Assembly (NCBI GenBank): GCA_031761405.1
Contig: JASEVX010000001.1
Coordinates: 28,966,612-29,030,611 of the forward strand
Origin: Serripes groenlandicus
Lineage: Eukaryota; Mollusca; Bivalvia; Cardiida; Cardiidae
DNA: 64,000 bases
Direction of reading: 5' to 3'
Shown in pieces: positions 1 through 12,000 of the stretch (positions are counted from its first letter, which is position 1; each line of letters opens with the position of its first letter). Under the pieces are notes generated by a model that saw nothing but the letters and a program-made list of their open reading frames with translations, did no database searches and was not told where the DNA came from. Both the position numbers and the translations under genes were made by a program.

Positions 1-918
1 TGGAAGCTGGGCATGACAATATACGGAGGTATTCAGCATAGCTGAATCCCCCGCATAAAAACAGTTTGTTTTGGTTTTCGAAAAGTCCTCCCATACCTTT
101 GTAGGAAGGGACACATTGAAAATGCTCAAGAAAAGGATAAATTTAATGAAATTAAAAGTTCTTTCAATAGTTTTAATAGATTAAGTTGTGTCTAACAGTT
201 CATGACATGCTATACAACACATAGTTCTTCAAATACAGGAGAATAAATCATGACTCTGTGATGTATAACAAAATCCTGGACACCATATTACGGCTCATTT
301 CTCATTTTCATATATGACATTATATTTACTTATTAATCAAAGTGTTGTCTTTCATTGCTATTTGTTTTTAATCAACTGTTTGTTTTGCCTTATTGTTGCG
401 ACTTTAAAAGCGTATAAAAGTCTACTCCAAACGTTTGGATTGTTATGTGAATACAATTTCTGGGTGTATTTGTTTAATTATTTGTTTTGTTTTTAAAGTA
501 AAACAACTTGAATGCTTCAAACCAATATTAAATAAAGAGGCCAGCACAAACGCACATTGGTACTTCCAGAATATTCCGATGACAATACTTTTTGTTTAAC
601 AAGTGAAACACATTTTGATTTTTTGCAAGTACCCGAGTACTCGGTCGGAAGAGTATAGGAGTACCCGAGTACTAATATCGATACTCGTTCCCATCCCTAG
701 TTATTTTATATTCATTTCAATGGAGAATAGTTTATATTGAACAGGTTTATGCCTTTATATGATCTGTTCAGTGTTTGGTGCCCTAGTGGACACCATAGTG
801 TTTGTGATGTAACACAATGCAAAAAGATATTACCTTTTCTTTTAATCTTTTTTTTATTTTTGCCTATAGATTTGTTTTCAAAGTCATCAGCTGCAGAGTG
901 GTTGTATGCGGGAAAGGG
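1..918. other. AT-rich stretch, probably intron
   Basis: No exon was found. The last ~70 bases (about 850-918) are the right half of a decayed TTAA-type MITE, ending with the GGGAAAGGG-type terminus. The rest is AT-rich DNA without recognisable repeats. If the exon at 1162-1707 belongs to a gene running leftwards, this is the start of its next intron. Confidence 0.5.
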
Positions 919-922
919 TTAA

Positions 923-1146
923 CCCTTTCCCTCATACAACAATTCTGCAGTAGACGACTTTGAACATATTTTGTCAAAAAATAGAAAATCTCTATAATTG
1001 AATGGATAACCTATGACTAAAAGTGGAAAACATTGTGGCAGAAGGAGAGAGAAATTGCTCATTTTGCTCATTTTTTTTTGGTCACTATGTTTTCAAAAAG
1101 CTGTCTGCTGCAGAGGCGTCAGAAAGTGTCTATATGAGGGAAAGGG
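923..1146. mobile_element. TTAA-flanked CCCTTTCCC MITE, intact
   Basis: The element has terminal inverted repeats CCCTTTCCCTCATA and TATGAGGGAAAGGG, flanked by TTAA at 919-922 and 1147-1150. Inner inverted motifs are CTGCAG near the left end and GTCTGCTGCAG near the right end. The left TTAA is shared with an older half-copy ending at 918. TTAA target duplication with CCC/GGG termini is the signature of piggyBac-type elements, so this is probably a piggyBac-mobilised MITE. Its right end lies 14 bp from the splice donor of the exon at 1162-1707. Confidence 0.85.
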
Positions 1147-1161
1147 TTAAAAAAAACTTAC

Positions 1162-1707
1162 CTGCTGTGTTAGAATCATTGGAATCGGTGGCAGCGTTAA
1201 CACCATTAAGACCTCCCGAGTCACTGATAATGAGACCTGGTGACAGAGCTTCCATTGCTAATGAGTCACCTTCCCCGTCAAACAGATTAAAGGTCTCACT
1301 TGTTGGGTTCTCTGACAGCCTAGATGCATTGCTCATACCGCTGAGTAACCCGTCATCAAGGTTACCTAAATTGTCAAAGTTGTCTTGCAGAACATGCATT
1401 TCATTGTCATTGTAATTAATGGCACTTAACATTGCATCTCCACTTGTCGACTGCCTATAATGTAGAATATGGGAGTTCTGTGAGAGAGAGGCAGGGCTAG
1501 GCTGGCCAGGCTCGTTATACCCTGTTGTAGGTATTATAGACAGCGGTCCTGGTGATAAGCCCTTGTCGGCCTCCGAGGTCCCAAGAAGTTTCTGTATCTG
1601 TGGTTGACTTAGCATTGGACCACCTGGCTGACCCTCTATTCTTATTTGTTGATTCAATAGTGGCAAAGTAACAGCTGCATTCTCACTGAGTCTCAAGACA
1701 GATATAC
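1162..1707 (-). CDS. internal coding exon of an unrecognised gene
   Basis: On the minus strand the 546-base exon is bounded by an acceptor (TTTCCAG, 1708 and above) and a strong donor (CAG|GTAAG at 1161). It is open throughout in one frame. The ~182-residue product is rich in Ser, Asn, Asp, Gly and Leu, with stretches such as LSENAAVTLPLLNQQ and DNLGNLDDGLLSG. It looks like low-complexity sequence from a transcription-type or scaffold protein. I recognise no domain. It starts at phase 1, and the gene continues leftwards out of the window. Confidence 0.6.
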
Positions 1708-1846
1708 CTGGAAATGTCAGAACCATAAGAATCTATGTATCAACACTGAATTTGAAGAAAATGGATATTTATTTTAACTGGCTCACAGATAATTACAGTT
1801 TAATAGAAAAGAAAAGTAAATCGCTTAAAATGCCTCACAAAGAATT

Positions 1847-3036
1847 AACAAGAGCTGTCGGAGGACAGCGCGCTCGACTATTCCACTGCTTATTTAAGTT
1901 ACTGAGATAACGGACTTTAATGTAGTTGTATGCAAAACATTATCAACAATTTCTTGAAGGGTGATAATTTGCATTATATGCAGGATAGAGTTATTTAACT
2001 TGATTATTTTCATAGGTGTAATGGTTAGGAAGGGTTGTATAACGTTTCAATGGAATGCATCAAGTAGTTACTAAGATATGGACTCTTAATGTAGTTGCAC
2101 GCAAAACTTTAATCAGAATTGCTTAGTAAACAAAGGGCAACAATTTGCACCATATGCAGGATAGAGTTATCTTAATTGGTTGTGTTTATAGTTGTGAAAT
2201 TGGAAGAGGTTGTATAAAGTTTCAATACAATGCTTCAAGTTGTTACTGAGATTACACTCTAAATGTAGATGCAAAACTTTTACCAGAATTTCTTAGTCCA
2301 AAAAGGGCCATATCTTGCATAAAATACTGGATAGAGTTATCGTACTTGATTTGTTACATAGGTGTGATGGTTGGGAAGAACTGTAAATAGTTTCAATATA
2401 ATGCATCAAGTAGTTACTAAGATATGGTCTCTTAATGTAGTTGCATTCAAAACTTTAACCAGAATTTCTAAGTAAAAAGGGCCATAACTAAAATAAAATG
2501 CAGGATAGAGTTATTTAACTTGAAAATCAACATATTTGTGATAGTTTGGAAGAGTTGTATAAAGTTTTAAAGCAATGCATCACATAAATACTAGGATATC
2601 GACTCTTAATGTAGAATATATGCAAAACTTTAACCAAGTTTCTAGCTAAAAAAAGGGCCATATATTGCAAAATATACTGGATAGAGATATTATACTTGAT
2701 TATTTACATAGGTGTGATGGTTGGGAAGGGTTGTATAAAGTTTTAATGCAATGCATCAAGTAGATACTAAGATATGGTCTCTTAATGTAGTTGAACGCAA
2801 AACTTTAACCAGAATTTCTAAGTAAAAAAGGGCCATAACTCGCATAAAAAGCAGGATAGAGTTATCATACTTGATAATCTACATATGTGTGATAGTTGGG
2901 TAGGGTTGTAGAAAGTTTCAATGCAATACATGTAGTATTTAAGTACTTGCATGCAAAACCTTAGCCAAGGTGTGACGTGGACGATGATGCCAGGGTGAGT
3001 AGTATAGCTCTCATATTCTTCGCATAGTCAAGCTAA
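1847..3036 (+). mobile_element. Helitron-like element with ~175-bp tandem core
   Basis: The element begins AACAAGAGCTGTCGG and ends AGTCAAGCTAA. The core holds about six diverged units. The landmark GGATAGAGTTAT recurs near 1983, 2158, 2329, 2504, 2681 and 2860, giving a period of 171-179 bp. Elements at 45053-45669 and 53297-53781 share both ends. A defined 5' end plus a CTAA 3' end, without terminal inverted repeats, resembles non-autonomous Helitrons. The class assignment is inference. Confidence 0.6.
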
Positions 3037-3416
3037 AATTTCGAAAAAGTGAAAAACATTGCAATGGACACACCAGTTTGAAGGTTTATTATCATTTACA
3101 CTATATAGCTCAAGATCGGATGGTTATTTCTAGTACATAAATATGTTCGACTCACAACCCTATGTTGTTGGCAGGCACAACAAAATGTAATAATCTACTT
3201 AACCCTATGTCTACAGAGCTGTAAAACTAGTTATCATATGAAAGCTGAAATATTTGCTCTTGGTATGAGTCATAAACTAAGTTTTGTGCACCTTTTCCGA
3301 ATTTCATTGGGCTTGGACAGTGTAAGACCCATAATATGTTTTAATGCCAGCCCCTTTTTAAAATAACAAGGGGCCATAGACCAACCCAGAACAAATTCGA
3401 AATTGAATCCTGCATT

Positions 3417-3582
3417 TTACGAACCATGAAAGGGTGTATCATGAAGACTGGTAATATCTGCGGACTGAGATGCTGCTGTTTGTGCCAAAATGTCCAGGTT
3501 TCCTGGCATCGTCATCTCAGGCGACGTCCCCACACCTGGATGGCTAGATGGGTCCATTGGCTCATTTACTCTCTCTTCATCT
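3417..3582 (-). CDS. stop-containing exon, unrecognised gene
   Basis: Minus-strand open frame after a CTAG acceptor at 3583-3586, ending at TAA (3417-3419). The peptide includes GNLDILAQTAASQS and ends TPFHGS. It is protein-like but not recognised. An internal donor (CCAG|GTGTGG, exon left edge 3536) leaves phase 1, which matches the phase-1 start of the exon at 1162-1707. The gene could therefore read on into that exon, with the TAA form as an alternative terminal exon. The weak pyrimidine tract at the acceptor lowers certainty. Confidence 0.4.
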
Positions 3583-3655
3583 CTAGGTCAATAGTTGAAC
3601 CTTTGTCCTATCAAATAAAATATTCTAACAGTTTATCTCAAATTAAATGGAGATG

Positions 3656-3895
3656 AAAGAATGAGGCAAAAGGAGAAATTGCTCATTTTGAGTAATTTCT
3701 CCTTTTGTCATAAGGTTTCAACTGTCATCTGCAGCAGATGTGGGAAGGGTTAACCAACATACAAAATACAACTAATCTGCATCAGACAACTTCAAAAACA
3801 TCACGTTAACAATGTGAAAAATGAATGGAAAACTATTCCAAAGTTGAAAACATTGCTCATAATGAGAAATTTCTGTCTTCTACAGAGACATCAAG
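3656..3895. mobile_element. decayed TTAA-type MITE fragments
   Basis: It contains the central hairpin of the family (AGAAATTGCTCATTTTGAG and complement) and a right end reading GGGAAGGGTTAA near 3750. A second, more degraded left half with CTGCATCAGACAAC follows. Confidence 0.6.
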
Positions 3896-3899
3896 TCTC

Positions 3900-5890
3900 C
3901 TTAAATTTGGTTGATGCAAAGTCATATGCACGAGGAAAAAGACCTATTTATAAGCAGAGACAAATAAACACAGAGATCTATAGGATACTCTGACTTCACT
4001 AAGAACAAATCTCTATATTAAAAGGTCTCACGAGGTATGACGAGATGTGTTAGTAGTGCAACTTATTTACCAACTAGTCGTGTCTGCAGTATAATACCAC
4101 CTGCTGATAAGGGTTGTGTAAAGTAACTGCAATATCCCTTTATTCTTTCTTCTCATTTCATGCTGTGATTTCAGCTTTGCTGTTTGAGATTTTGGTAATA
4201 TTTTAACTGTAACATCCATTGAAAAAATTATAAATTAATTAGTAATTACTTATTAATTATGCATTATCCATATCAAAGCAGACTTAACTTTATTTTCCCC
4301 CTTTATTATTACGCAAATTCAACTCAAAATGTTGTTTAAAATTATATTCGTAATCTTTTTGTTTTAGCTAATATTTCTAATGAAATAAACAACAATTTTT
4401 TTTTTTCGTATTTCATTTATTTAACTGTCAAAGAAAAATAAATATAAATGGGACAAATATAAAGACTATTTAAATATTTTTATATCATTCATGATTGTTT
4501 TCATTCTTTTATCATCAATGTTAACTATTTTATGTTGATCGAGTAATCAGGGTCGCAGACACTTTTAATGAGCTGTAAAGCATCAAGGATTATGATTTGC
4601 GAGACTCTCGCCGTACCCGCGATTTGACAGTGATTCGAATGTCTTTATTTCTATGTGTCTCTGGATTAAGTAACTTTTTAAGTAACGCAAAAATTGAAGA
4701 GATAAACAAAAATACCAATACATGGAAGTTTAGAAAAGGATTTATTACTCTTCCTTTTATTTTTTTATAAGATAATCGAAATGAGGCCTAGCTGACTTTG
4801 GTGCAGATGGCCGACTTAATTAAAAAGTCTGAATCAATAGTATCCCATCTCAGTCATGAAATTAACTTTCTATATTCACTGGCCCGAAAGTCATAAAACT
4901 TTCGTAAGACTATATACATGTATTACATGTTAAATTACACTGGCCAAAGGAAATTTTTCACTGGTCCGAACCAAAAGATACTGGCCAGGGACCATAGGAC
5001 CACTGCTAATTTCTCACAATACAATAGCCCTACAGACATGCTGACAACAATTATGTCGCTATATGACTGATTGTTTCTTCTTTTTACTGGTCACATTAAC
5101 AATTGATATTGTTAGGAAATTCTTTGTTGAAACACTCATATACATTTGTTGGATAGAATAAATCAAGTTTAAGAATATCAATTGGACATAAGTTTGAATT
5201 GTGCCTGAAAAAAAGCTAATATGCCCTATTACAGGGAGAAATGTCTTCTTTTCCAACAAAATTAGTTTTGCTCTATAAAGCCCTTTAAATAGGGTTTTCA
5301 TTTGCAAAGAAACCTGTTTCCATTATTGGTGTTTTAATCAAGAAGGATCAGCCAATAACGCATGCGTTTAAGTGCCTTTAGCTGTTTTGACAGTGACGAT
5401 TTAACCAGATTATTATTTTGTTTCACTTTAAACTGAAAGGGAAATAAGGTGGGTGGGGAGCAACCAATCTATCACAGTTTCTGCAGGCAAATAGTTTCTT
5501 CTTTAATAGTGCATGCATGAAACTATACATGTAAATAATTAGTAGCTTTGTCCTACCATTATCTATGGTTGTCGAAGAAATCAAAGAGATCGCAATTGCT
5601 GTTTGTTGGCAAAAGTCTATTTCCACATCAAGATACTTGCTGTTTACCGAAGAGCCTCAGAACACATTTTTCTGAGCGAGAACTCTTTTTTGTTTTGGTA
5701 ATAATGTACTTTAGTATTTCACCATAGTCAATAGAAAATTTACTGGTTTACCAATTCAAAAATACCATTGTAAAAATGTGCGACTATCTATTATTCATTT
5801 ATTTTGGTTGTTTACATTTGTTAAATATTGTTCTACTTAATTAATTATTCCTAAGCGCATTAATATAAAAAAATAAACTCGTCATGGGAA
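3900..5890. other. AT-rich intergenic stretch
   Basis: I see no coding exon, known repeat or RNA gene here. The open frames present are short and of low complexity. The region separates the unidentified minus-strand gene from the plus-strand promoter at about 5.9 kb. Confidence 0.5.
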
Positions 5891-5899
5891 AATAGTTCG

Positions 5900-5907
5900 T
5901 GACGTCA
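5900..5907 (+). promoter_or_regulatory. CRE site (TGACGTCA)
   Basis: A perfect palindromic cAMP-response element lies 48 bases before the ATG of the small mitochondrial-type gene. CREB/ATF sites at this distance are common in promoters of nuclear-encoded respiratory genes. Binding is inferred from sequence only. Confidence 0.5.
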
Positions 5908-5920
5908 TTTTCAGTAATTC

Positions 5921-5930
5921 CACTTCCGTT
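5921..5930 (-). promoter_or_regulatory. ETS/GABP-type site
   Basis: CACTTCCGTT reads AACGGAAGTG on the other strand, which matches the GGAAGTG core bound by GABP/NRF-2 ETS factors. It lies 25 bases before the ATG at 5955. Together with the CRE it resembles oxidative phosphorylation gene promoters. Confidence 0.45.
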
Positions 5931-5954
5931 TCTGTGACCTTGCTAGTAAACAAC

Positions 5955-6071
5955 ATGTCGGGAGTAATGAGAACCGCTTTGGGTCGCTTGCGGCCGGCGT
6001 CCGAACTTTTGGCTTCTCAGAGAGCTACATACTACACATATGGTCCACCAAGATATAGGAAACCACTTCAA
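5955..6071 (+). CDS. exon 1 of the small mitochondrial-type gene
   Basis: It has 39 codons from ATG (5955-5957) to CAA, followed by a consensus donor GTAAGTGA. It encodes the presequence and the GPPRYRKPLQ linker. Confidence 0.7.
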
Positions 6072-9000
6072 GTAAGTGAACATTTCCGTGCATTGAAAAA
6101 TAACTAAACTCACTGCTGTACAAACCAAGGGAGATAACCCAATGACTTTCATGAAATATACAGTTCAGTACCATACACAACGTTCATTCTTTGCATTCGT
6201 GAAGGCTGAGGGAAGAATTTGAATCAAAATGATTCACTTTTATTATGAATTATGTATACTAATACTGCATATTCATTGGTTTCTCATACAGAAATTGTGT
6301 ATTATTAATTTAAAAGAGAAATGAATCCCGACCGAATCTTGACCCACAGTAGATCAAGGGCATTCTGTCTCGGTCCCATTTTGTCTACGTGCAAATTGCA
6401 ATGGTTATAAACGAATAATTGGTCTCTTTTGGAAATTTAAACAAGATCATTTCGACCTCACTGCCTTGAAATGTTTAGACATTTTTCGTTTTATGTTTCA
6501 TTTACCAAAATGTTAAGGAACTGGAGACTTTGTACCCTCTATATTTCTGTAATTTTGTACCCTCAATAACACTCCTCAACTTAAATACTTAGGAATCAAT
6601 AATATGATTATAGGTGCTACCTATTTCGGGTAAACATTTATTATATGTTGTGATCGGTGAATAATTCCCAGTGAACTGCAGTTAGCCCCTTGCTTGCAGC
6701 ACTATCAGTTATTTACATCAATTACGAGTCCTACCGACCTAAGCAAAGAAAATAAAAATCATCATCAGATTAAGCTTATATTTAACTTTAAAATATAGCC
6801 AAGATTTTACATCCATGCAATTATGATGACAGGTACAACAAATAATCAACTTGCCCTTCATAAAGTACTTCAAATAAAACGATTCCATAATTTACGGAAC
6901 TACATTTGTGACAAGTCAAACTAACGTTTCCTATACTTTCTGTCGTTTTCTTTTTGGTTCATTATACCCCCGATAAACGAAGTTTAGAGGGGGTATATTG
7001 GAGTCACCCTGTGGTTGGTCGGTCGGTCGGTCGGTTGGTCCGTTGCGATTTTCCTTGTCCGGAGCATAACTTTAAAACTAATTGTTGGAATTTAATAAAA
7101 CTTCATAGGATGATACAACACATCGAGAGGAAGTGCAGTGTACAGGAACCATAACTCTATTTTACCTAAATACAGAGTTATTGCCCTTTGTTACTTTTTC
7201 TTGTCCGGAGAATTACTTAATAACTAACAGATGGAATCTAATAAAACTACATACAATGGTAGAGCATAATGAAAGGAAGTGCAGTATACAAGAACCATAA
7301 CTCTAATTTACATAATTACAGAGTTATTGCCCTTTGTTACTTTTTCTTATTCGTAGAGTCTTGTCCGGAGCATAACTTTAAAACAAATTGTTGGAATTTA
7401 ATAAAACTTCATAGGATGATACAACACATTGAGAGGAAGTGCGGTGTACAGGAACCATAACTCTATTTTATCTAAATACAGAGTTATTGCCCTTTGTTAC
7501 TTTTTCTTGTCCGGAGAATTACTTAATAACTAACATATGGAATCTAATAAGACTGCATACAATGGTAGAGCATAATCAGAGGAAGGGCAGTGTACAAGAA
7601 CCATAACTCTAATTTACATAATTACAGAGTTATTGCCCTTTGTTACTTTTTCTTGTTCGTAGAGTCTTGTCTGGAGCATAACTTTAAAACTAATTGTTGG
7701 AATTTAATAAAACTTCATAGAATGATACAACACATTGAGAGGAAGTGCGGTGTACAGGAACCATAACTCTATTTTATCTAAATACAGAGTTATTGCCCTT
7801 TGTTACTTTTTCTTGTCCGGAGAATTACTTAATAACTAACATATGGAATCTAATAAGACTGCATACAATGGTAGAGCATAATCAGAGGAAGTGCAGTGTA
7901 CAAGAACCATAACTCTAATTTACATAATTACAGAGTTATTGCCCTTTGTTACTTTTTCTTGTTCGTAGAGTCTTGTCCGGAGCATAACTTTAAAACTAAT
8001 TGTTGGATTTTAATAAAACTTCATAGGATGATACAACACATTGAGAGGAAGTGCGGTGTACAGGAACCATAACTCTATTTTACCTAAATACAGAGTAATT
8101 GCCCTTTGTTACTTTTTCTTGTCCGGAGAATTACTTAATAACTAACAGATGGAATCTAATAAAACTACATACAATGGTAGAGCATAATCAGAGGAAGTGC
8201 ATTGTACAAGAACCATAACTCTACTTTACATAATTACAGAGTTATTGCCCTTTGTTACCTTTTCTTGTTCGTAGAGTCTTGTCCGGAGCATAACTTTAAA
8301 ACTGATTGTTGGAATTTAATAAAACTTCATAGGATGATACAACAAATTGAGAGGAAGTGCGGTGTACAGGAACCATAACTCTATTTTATCTAAATACAGA
8401 GTTATTGCCCTTTGTTACTTTTTTTTTTTGTCCGGAGAATTACTTAATAACTAACAGATAGAATCTAATAAAACTACATACAATGGTAGAGCATAATCAG
8501 AGAAAGTGCAGTGTACAAAAACCATAACTCTAATTTACATAATTACAGAGTTATTGCCCTTTGTTACGTTTTCTTGTTCGTAGAGTCTTGTCCGGAGCAT
8601 AACTTTAAAACAAATTGTTGGAATTTATTAAAACTTCATAGGATGATACAACACATTGAGAGAAAGTGCGGTGTACAGGCACCATAACTCTATTTTATCT
8701 AAATACAGAGTTATTGCCCTTTGTTACTTTTTCTTGTCCAGAGAATTACTTAATAACTAACTGGTGGAATATAATAAAACTGCATACAATGGTAGAGCAT
8801 AATGAGAGGAAGTGCAGTGTACAAGAACCATAACTCTTATTTACCTAAATACAGATTAATTGCCCTTTGTTACTTTTTCTTGTCCGGAGAGTTATTTAAT
8901 AACTAACAGATGGAATCTAATAAAACTACATACAACGGTAGAGCATAATCAGAGGAAGTGCAGTGTACAAGAACCATAACTCTAATTTACATATCCAAAA

Positions 9001-12000
9001 ATGAACAAAACAAGAATAACCCGATCCATAACATTGTCCTTTTAAGGTGGGGTTTCTAAATATTTCACAACTTTTCCTATCAGGGCGGCGTTCGGGGGTA
9101 TTAATCACATTCAGTGATAGTTCTAGTTTAGTTTAAACTTATTTATATTACATCGATTGTGAAACAAGCTTTCAGCTTATATTAATCACGCTCGATGTCT
9201 GCTTCCTGGAGACTTAAATCCCAAAGTCAGGAACATAGAACATATTTATTGATTATAAACATACATACAATGTTTCGAACCAAATACAATGAATTAACAA
9301 ATCAAAATACCAAAACAAAAACAAAAAAAACAAAAACAAAGAAAAGTCAGGACCCGCTCATCACGGGACTCGAACCAGGGACCTTTGATACAAGAGGCCG
9401 ACGTTCTACCTCTGCACCACTAATAGAATGACGTCACTTTTATGACGTCATATTACAGAAATTTGGATTTATAACTTCCGGAAAGTCAAAAAACCCTAAC
9501 AAATTTTTATTTGAACTCGTTTTAGAAATAGACGACGAGTGTTATTACACGCAAATTATCACACATAAAATAACTTGTGCTTGTTCCTTTATCGTGTATG
9601 TATTATCATATTTAATTATTTCCTCTAGAAGTTTTTTTTGTTTCGATATTTTCTTTTCATCCAATGAAAACGTACGAGTATCGTGACTGCGTATCACTGC
9701 ATCGAAAAGTTCGCTCTGGACACAATTTTAGGAAAGACAGTATAGCAATTTTTTGCAAAGTTCATACACATTACCTATTGACGGGAAATATCGCCGGCTT
9801 CGCCGTCGATTTGTTTACCCGTATAATAAAGATATAATTAATTATAAAGTGATAACGGCATCTTTCACAGTTGGTAAGTCATTCCAATAAAAAATAAGGG
9901 TTTAACTTTAACTGTTTATTTGGATCATGCGTTCTTAATTATCATTGATTGTCACACTTCAAACATCAAATGCAATAATATTAATTGCCAAAAATCATGT
10001 AGTTATTATTCCATCATATAACCTTTAAAAAAGTTTTATAACATGAAATAAATATGCAATGTGAAGTTTTGTGTAATGTGTTGGATATATTAAATATTTA
10101 GACGGAACGAATGTTCATGGTAAGTTTATTAACAATTTCTCCATTATAATGCCTACCTGCATTTTCCAGTAATACAAGATTTGTAGGAATTAATAATATA
10201 GAGGGTACGAAATTACCGAAATACAAAATAACTAGGGTACGAAGTTACTGTATTCCAAGGAAAAATACATCACCTTTTAAATTTATTTAAAGGATAACGT
10301 CATTACCCACTCCCAATCAAAGCTCTATATACACATAGCAGCTAAGGATAGACACATTGGGAAAGCCAGCCAGTGTCATTGATCAAACTTGTCTTTCTTA
10401 AGTTTAACGAGTAATCCCTCTGTAACGAAACATATTAAAGTGTACCTGGGTCTGTGGAGGGTTAAAAAGATCTAAACATCAAATTTAAAAAGTTTTCGCC
10501 ACTTTTTAACCATGACAGCTAAATAATTAACCATTGAAATGCAAATGTTTCTCAACTTGCAACAAATTGTTTCCTTTGTCTCTTAGTCTATTAATATGAA
10601 TTTTTAATCAAAAAGTCTTAATTTATAGATATATGTTTGGGTGTCTGTTTAGTTAAGTCAAGTGAGTTTAAGTTTGAATTAAAAAGACAGATTTAAGATA
10701 GAATTCTGTTGTTTAAATTGGTAACAGTTTCAAAGGCGAAATTTTTTTTGGTGAAGAGCAAAGAGTGGTTAAATTACAAAGACAGCTTATAAATACCGGT
10801 ATAATCTAGTTCAATTATAGGTTTACCAACCAGCAAAGAGAATTGACACCTTGTGTATTTGCATTGAATTGTCATAAACTGCAACCCAGACAGGTACCTG
10901 GTTTAAAGAAAAAGGCACATCAATTTGAAAACCAAATAGTGTAGTGCCCTTGGGCAAGGCACATTTCCTAGCCTAGTACTGGTTTGTTTACTCAGGGATC
11001 ATGAATAAGTGAACTGTTGTCGTTATATAACTGAAATATGTTAAAAACGGCATAAAACCCCAATGAAACAAAACAATAAAACAAACAAAGAGAAACCAAC
11101 TTGTAACAGTGCAAACATCAGTTTCCCCTCAACACCAAACCCTGAGACCATGAAAAGTTATCACCACCCTATCTCGCAAATTTATTTTGAAAATAGCCAT
11201 ATATGCAAATAAGTAAAAACTGGGATTTGCGCACAGCCTAGTAATGCAAGATTAACAACACATGTGTTGTGTTACTATTGAATAATTCATACGGATATTT
11301 TTTGGTATGAGGCAAAGGGTTGATAGTCGATTATGATTAATTTAACCCTTTCCATTTTTAGCTCCATTGGCTGAAAGCCAGTTAAGCTTATGTCATGGAG
11401 AATTGTCCATCACATGTGCGTCAACATCTTCTCTGTAACTAGTAGGTAAATTGGGATGAAACGTCACATGTAGCGTCCTCTCCTTAATTCCAAAGTGCTC
11501 AAGGTGAGTTATTGTGATTGCCTAAGGCCAGCCGCCTTTTGTCCAGTGTCCGGCATGTGCCAACATCTTCTTCTCTGTAACCAGTGGTCAATTGGGATGA
11601 GATTTCACAGAAATGACCACACCAGAATTCCTTCAAATTTTCAGGATCCATGCAGAATTCTGGTTTCCATGGCAACAAAACGAGAAACAAAATGAAATTC
11701 TTTTGCTCCAAAACTTGTTGGACGATTTTCAAATTATTTTGTGGAAATGTTCCTTGGTTTGACCCTGTATCAAAATCTTCTTCTCCGAAAGTGTCCAGCG
11801 GATTTTCAAATAATTTTGTAGAAATTTTCCTATGGTAACCCTCTTATCAGATTCCTCCAAGCCATGATCATTGGTCGAAAACTATGTCCGTCAGAAGCGC
11901 GGCTATTTTGCCTTATATGAAACTTAAAAAACTTCTCCTCCGAAAGTGTCTGGCCAATTTTCAAAGACTTCTCTAAAAATGTTCCTTGGGTGAACCTCTG

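Noticed and set aside
7054..8990. CRISPR-like array
   Set aside because: Units are 306 bp with no short repeat/unique spacer alternation, and the context is eukaryotic.
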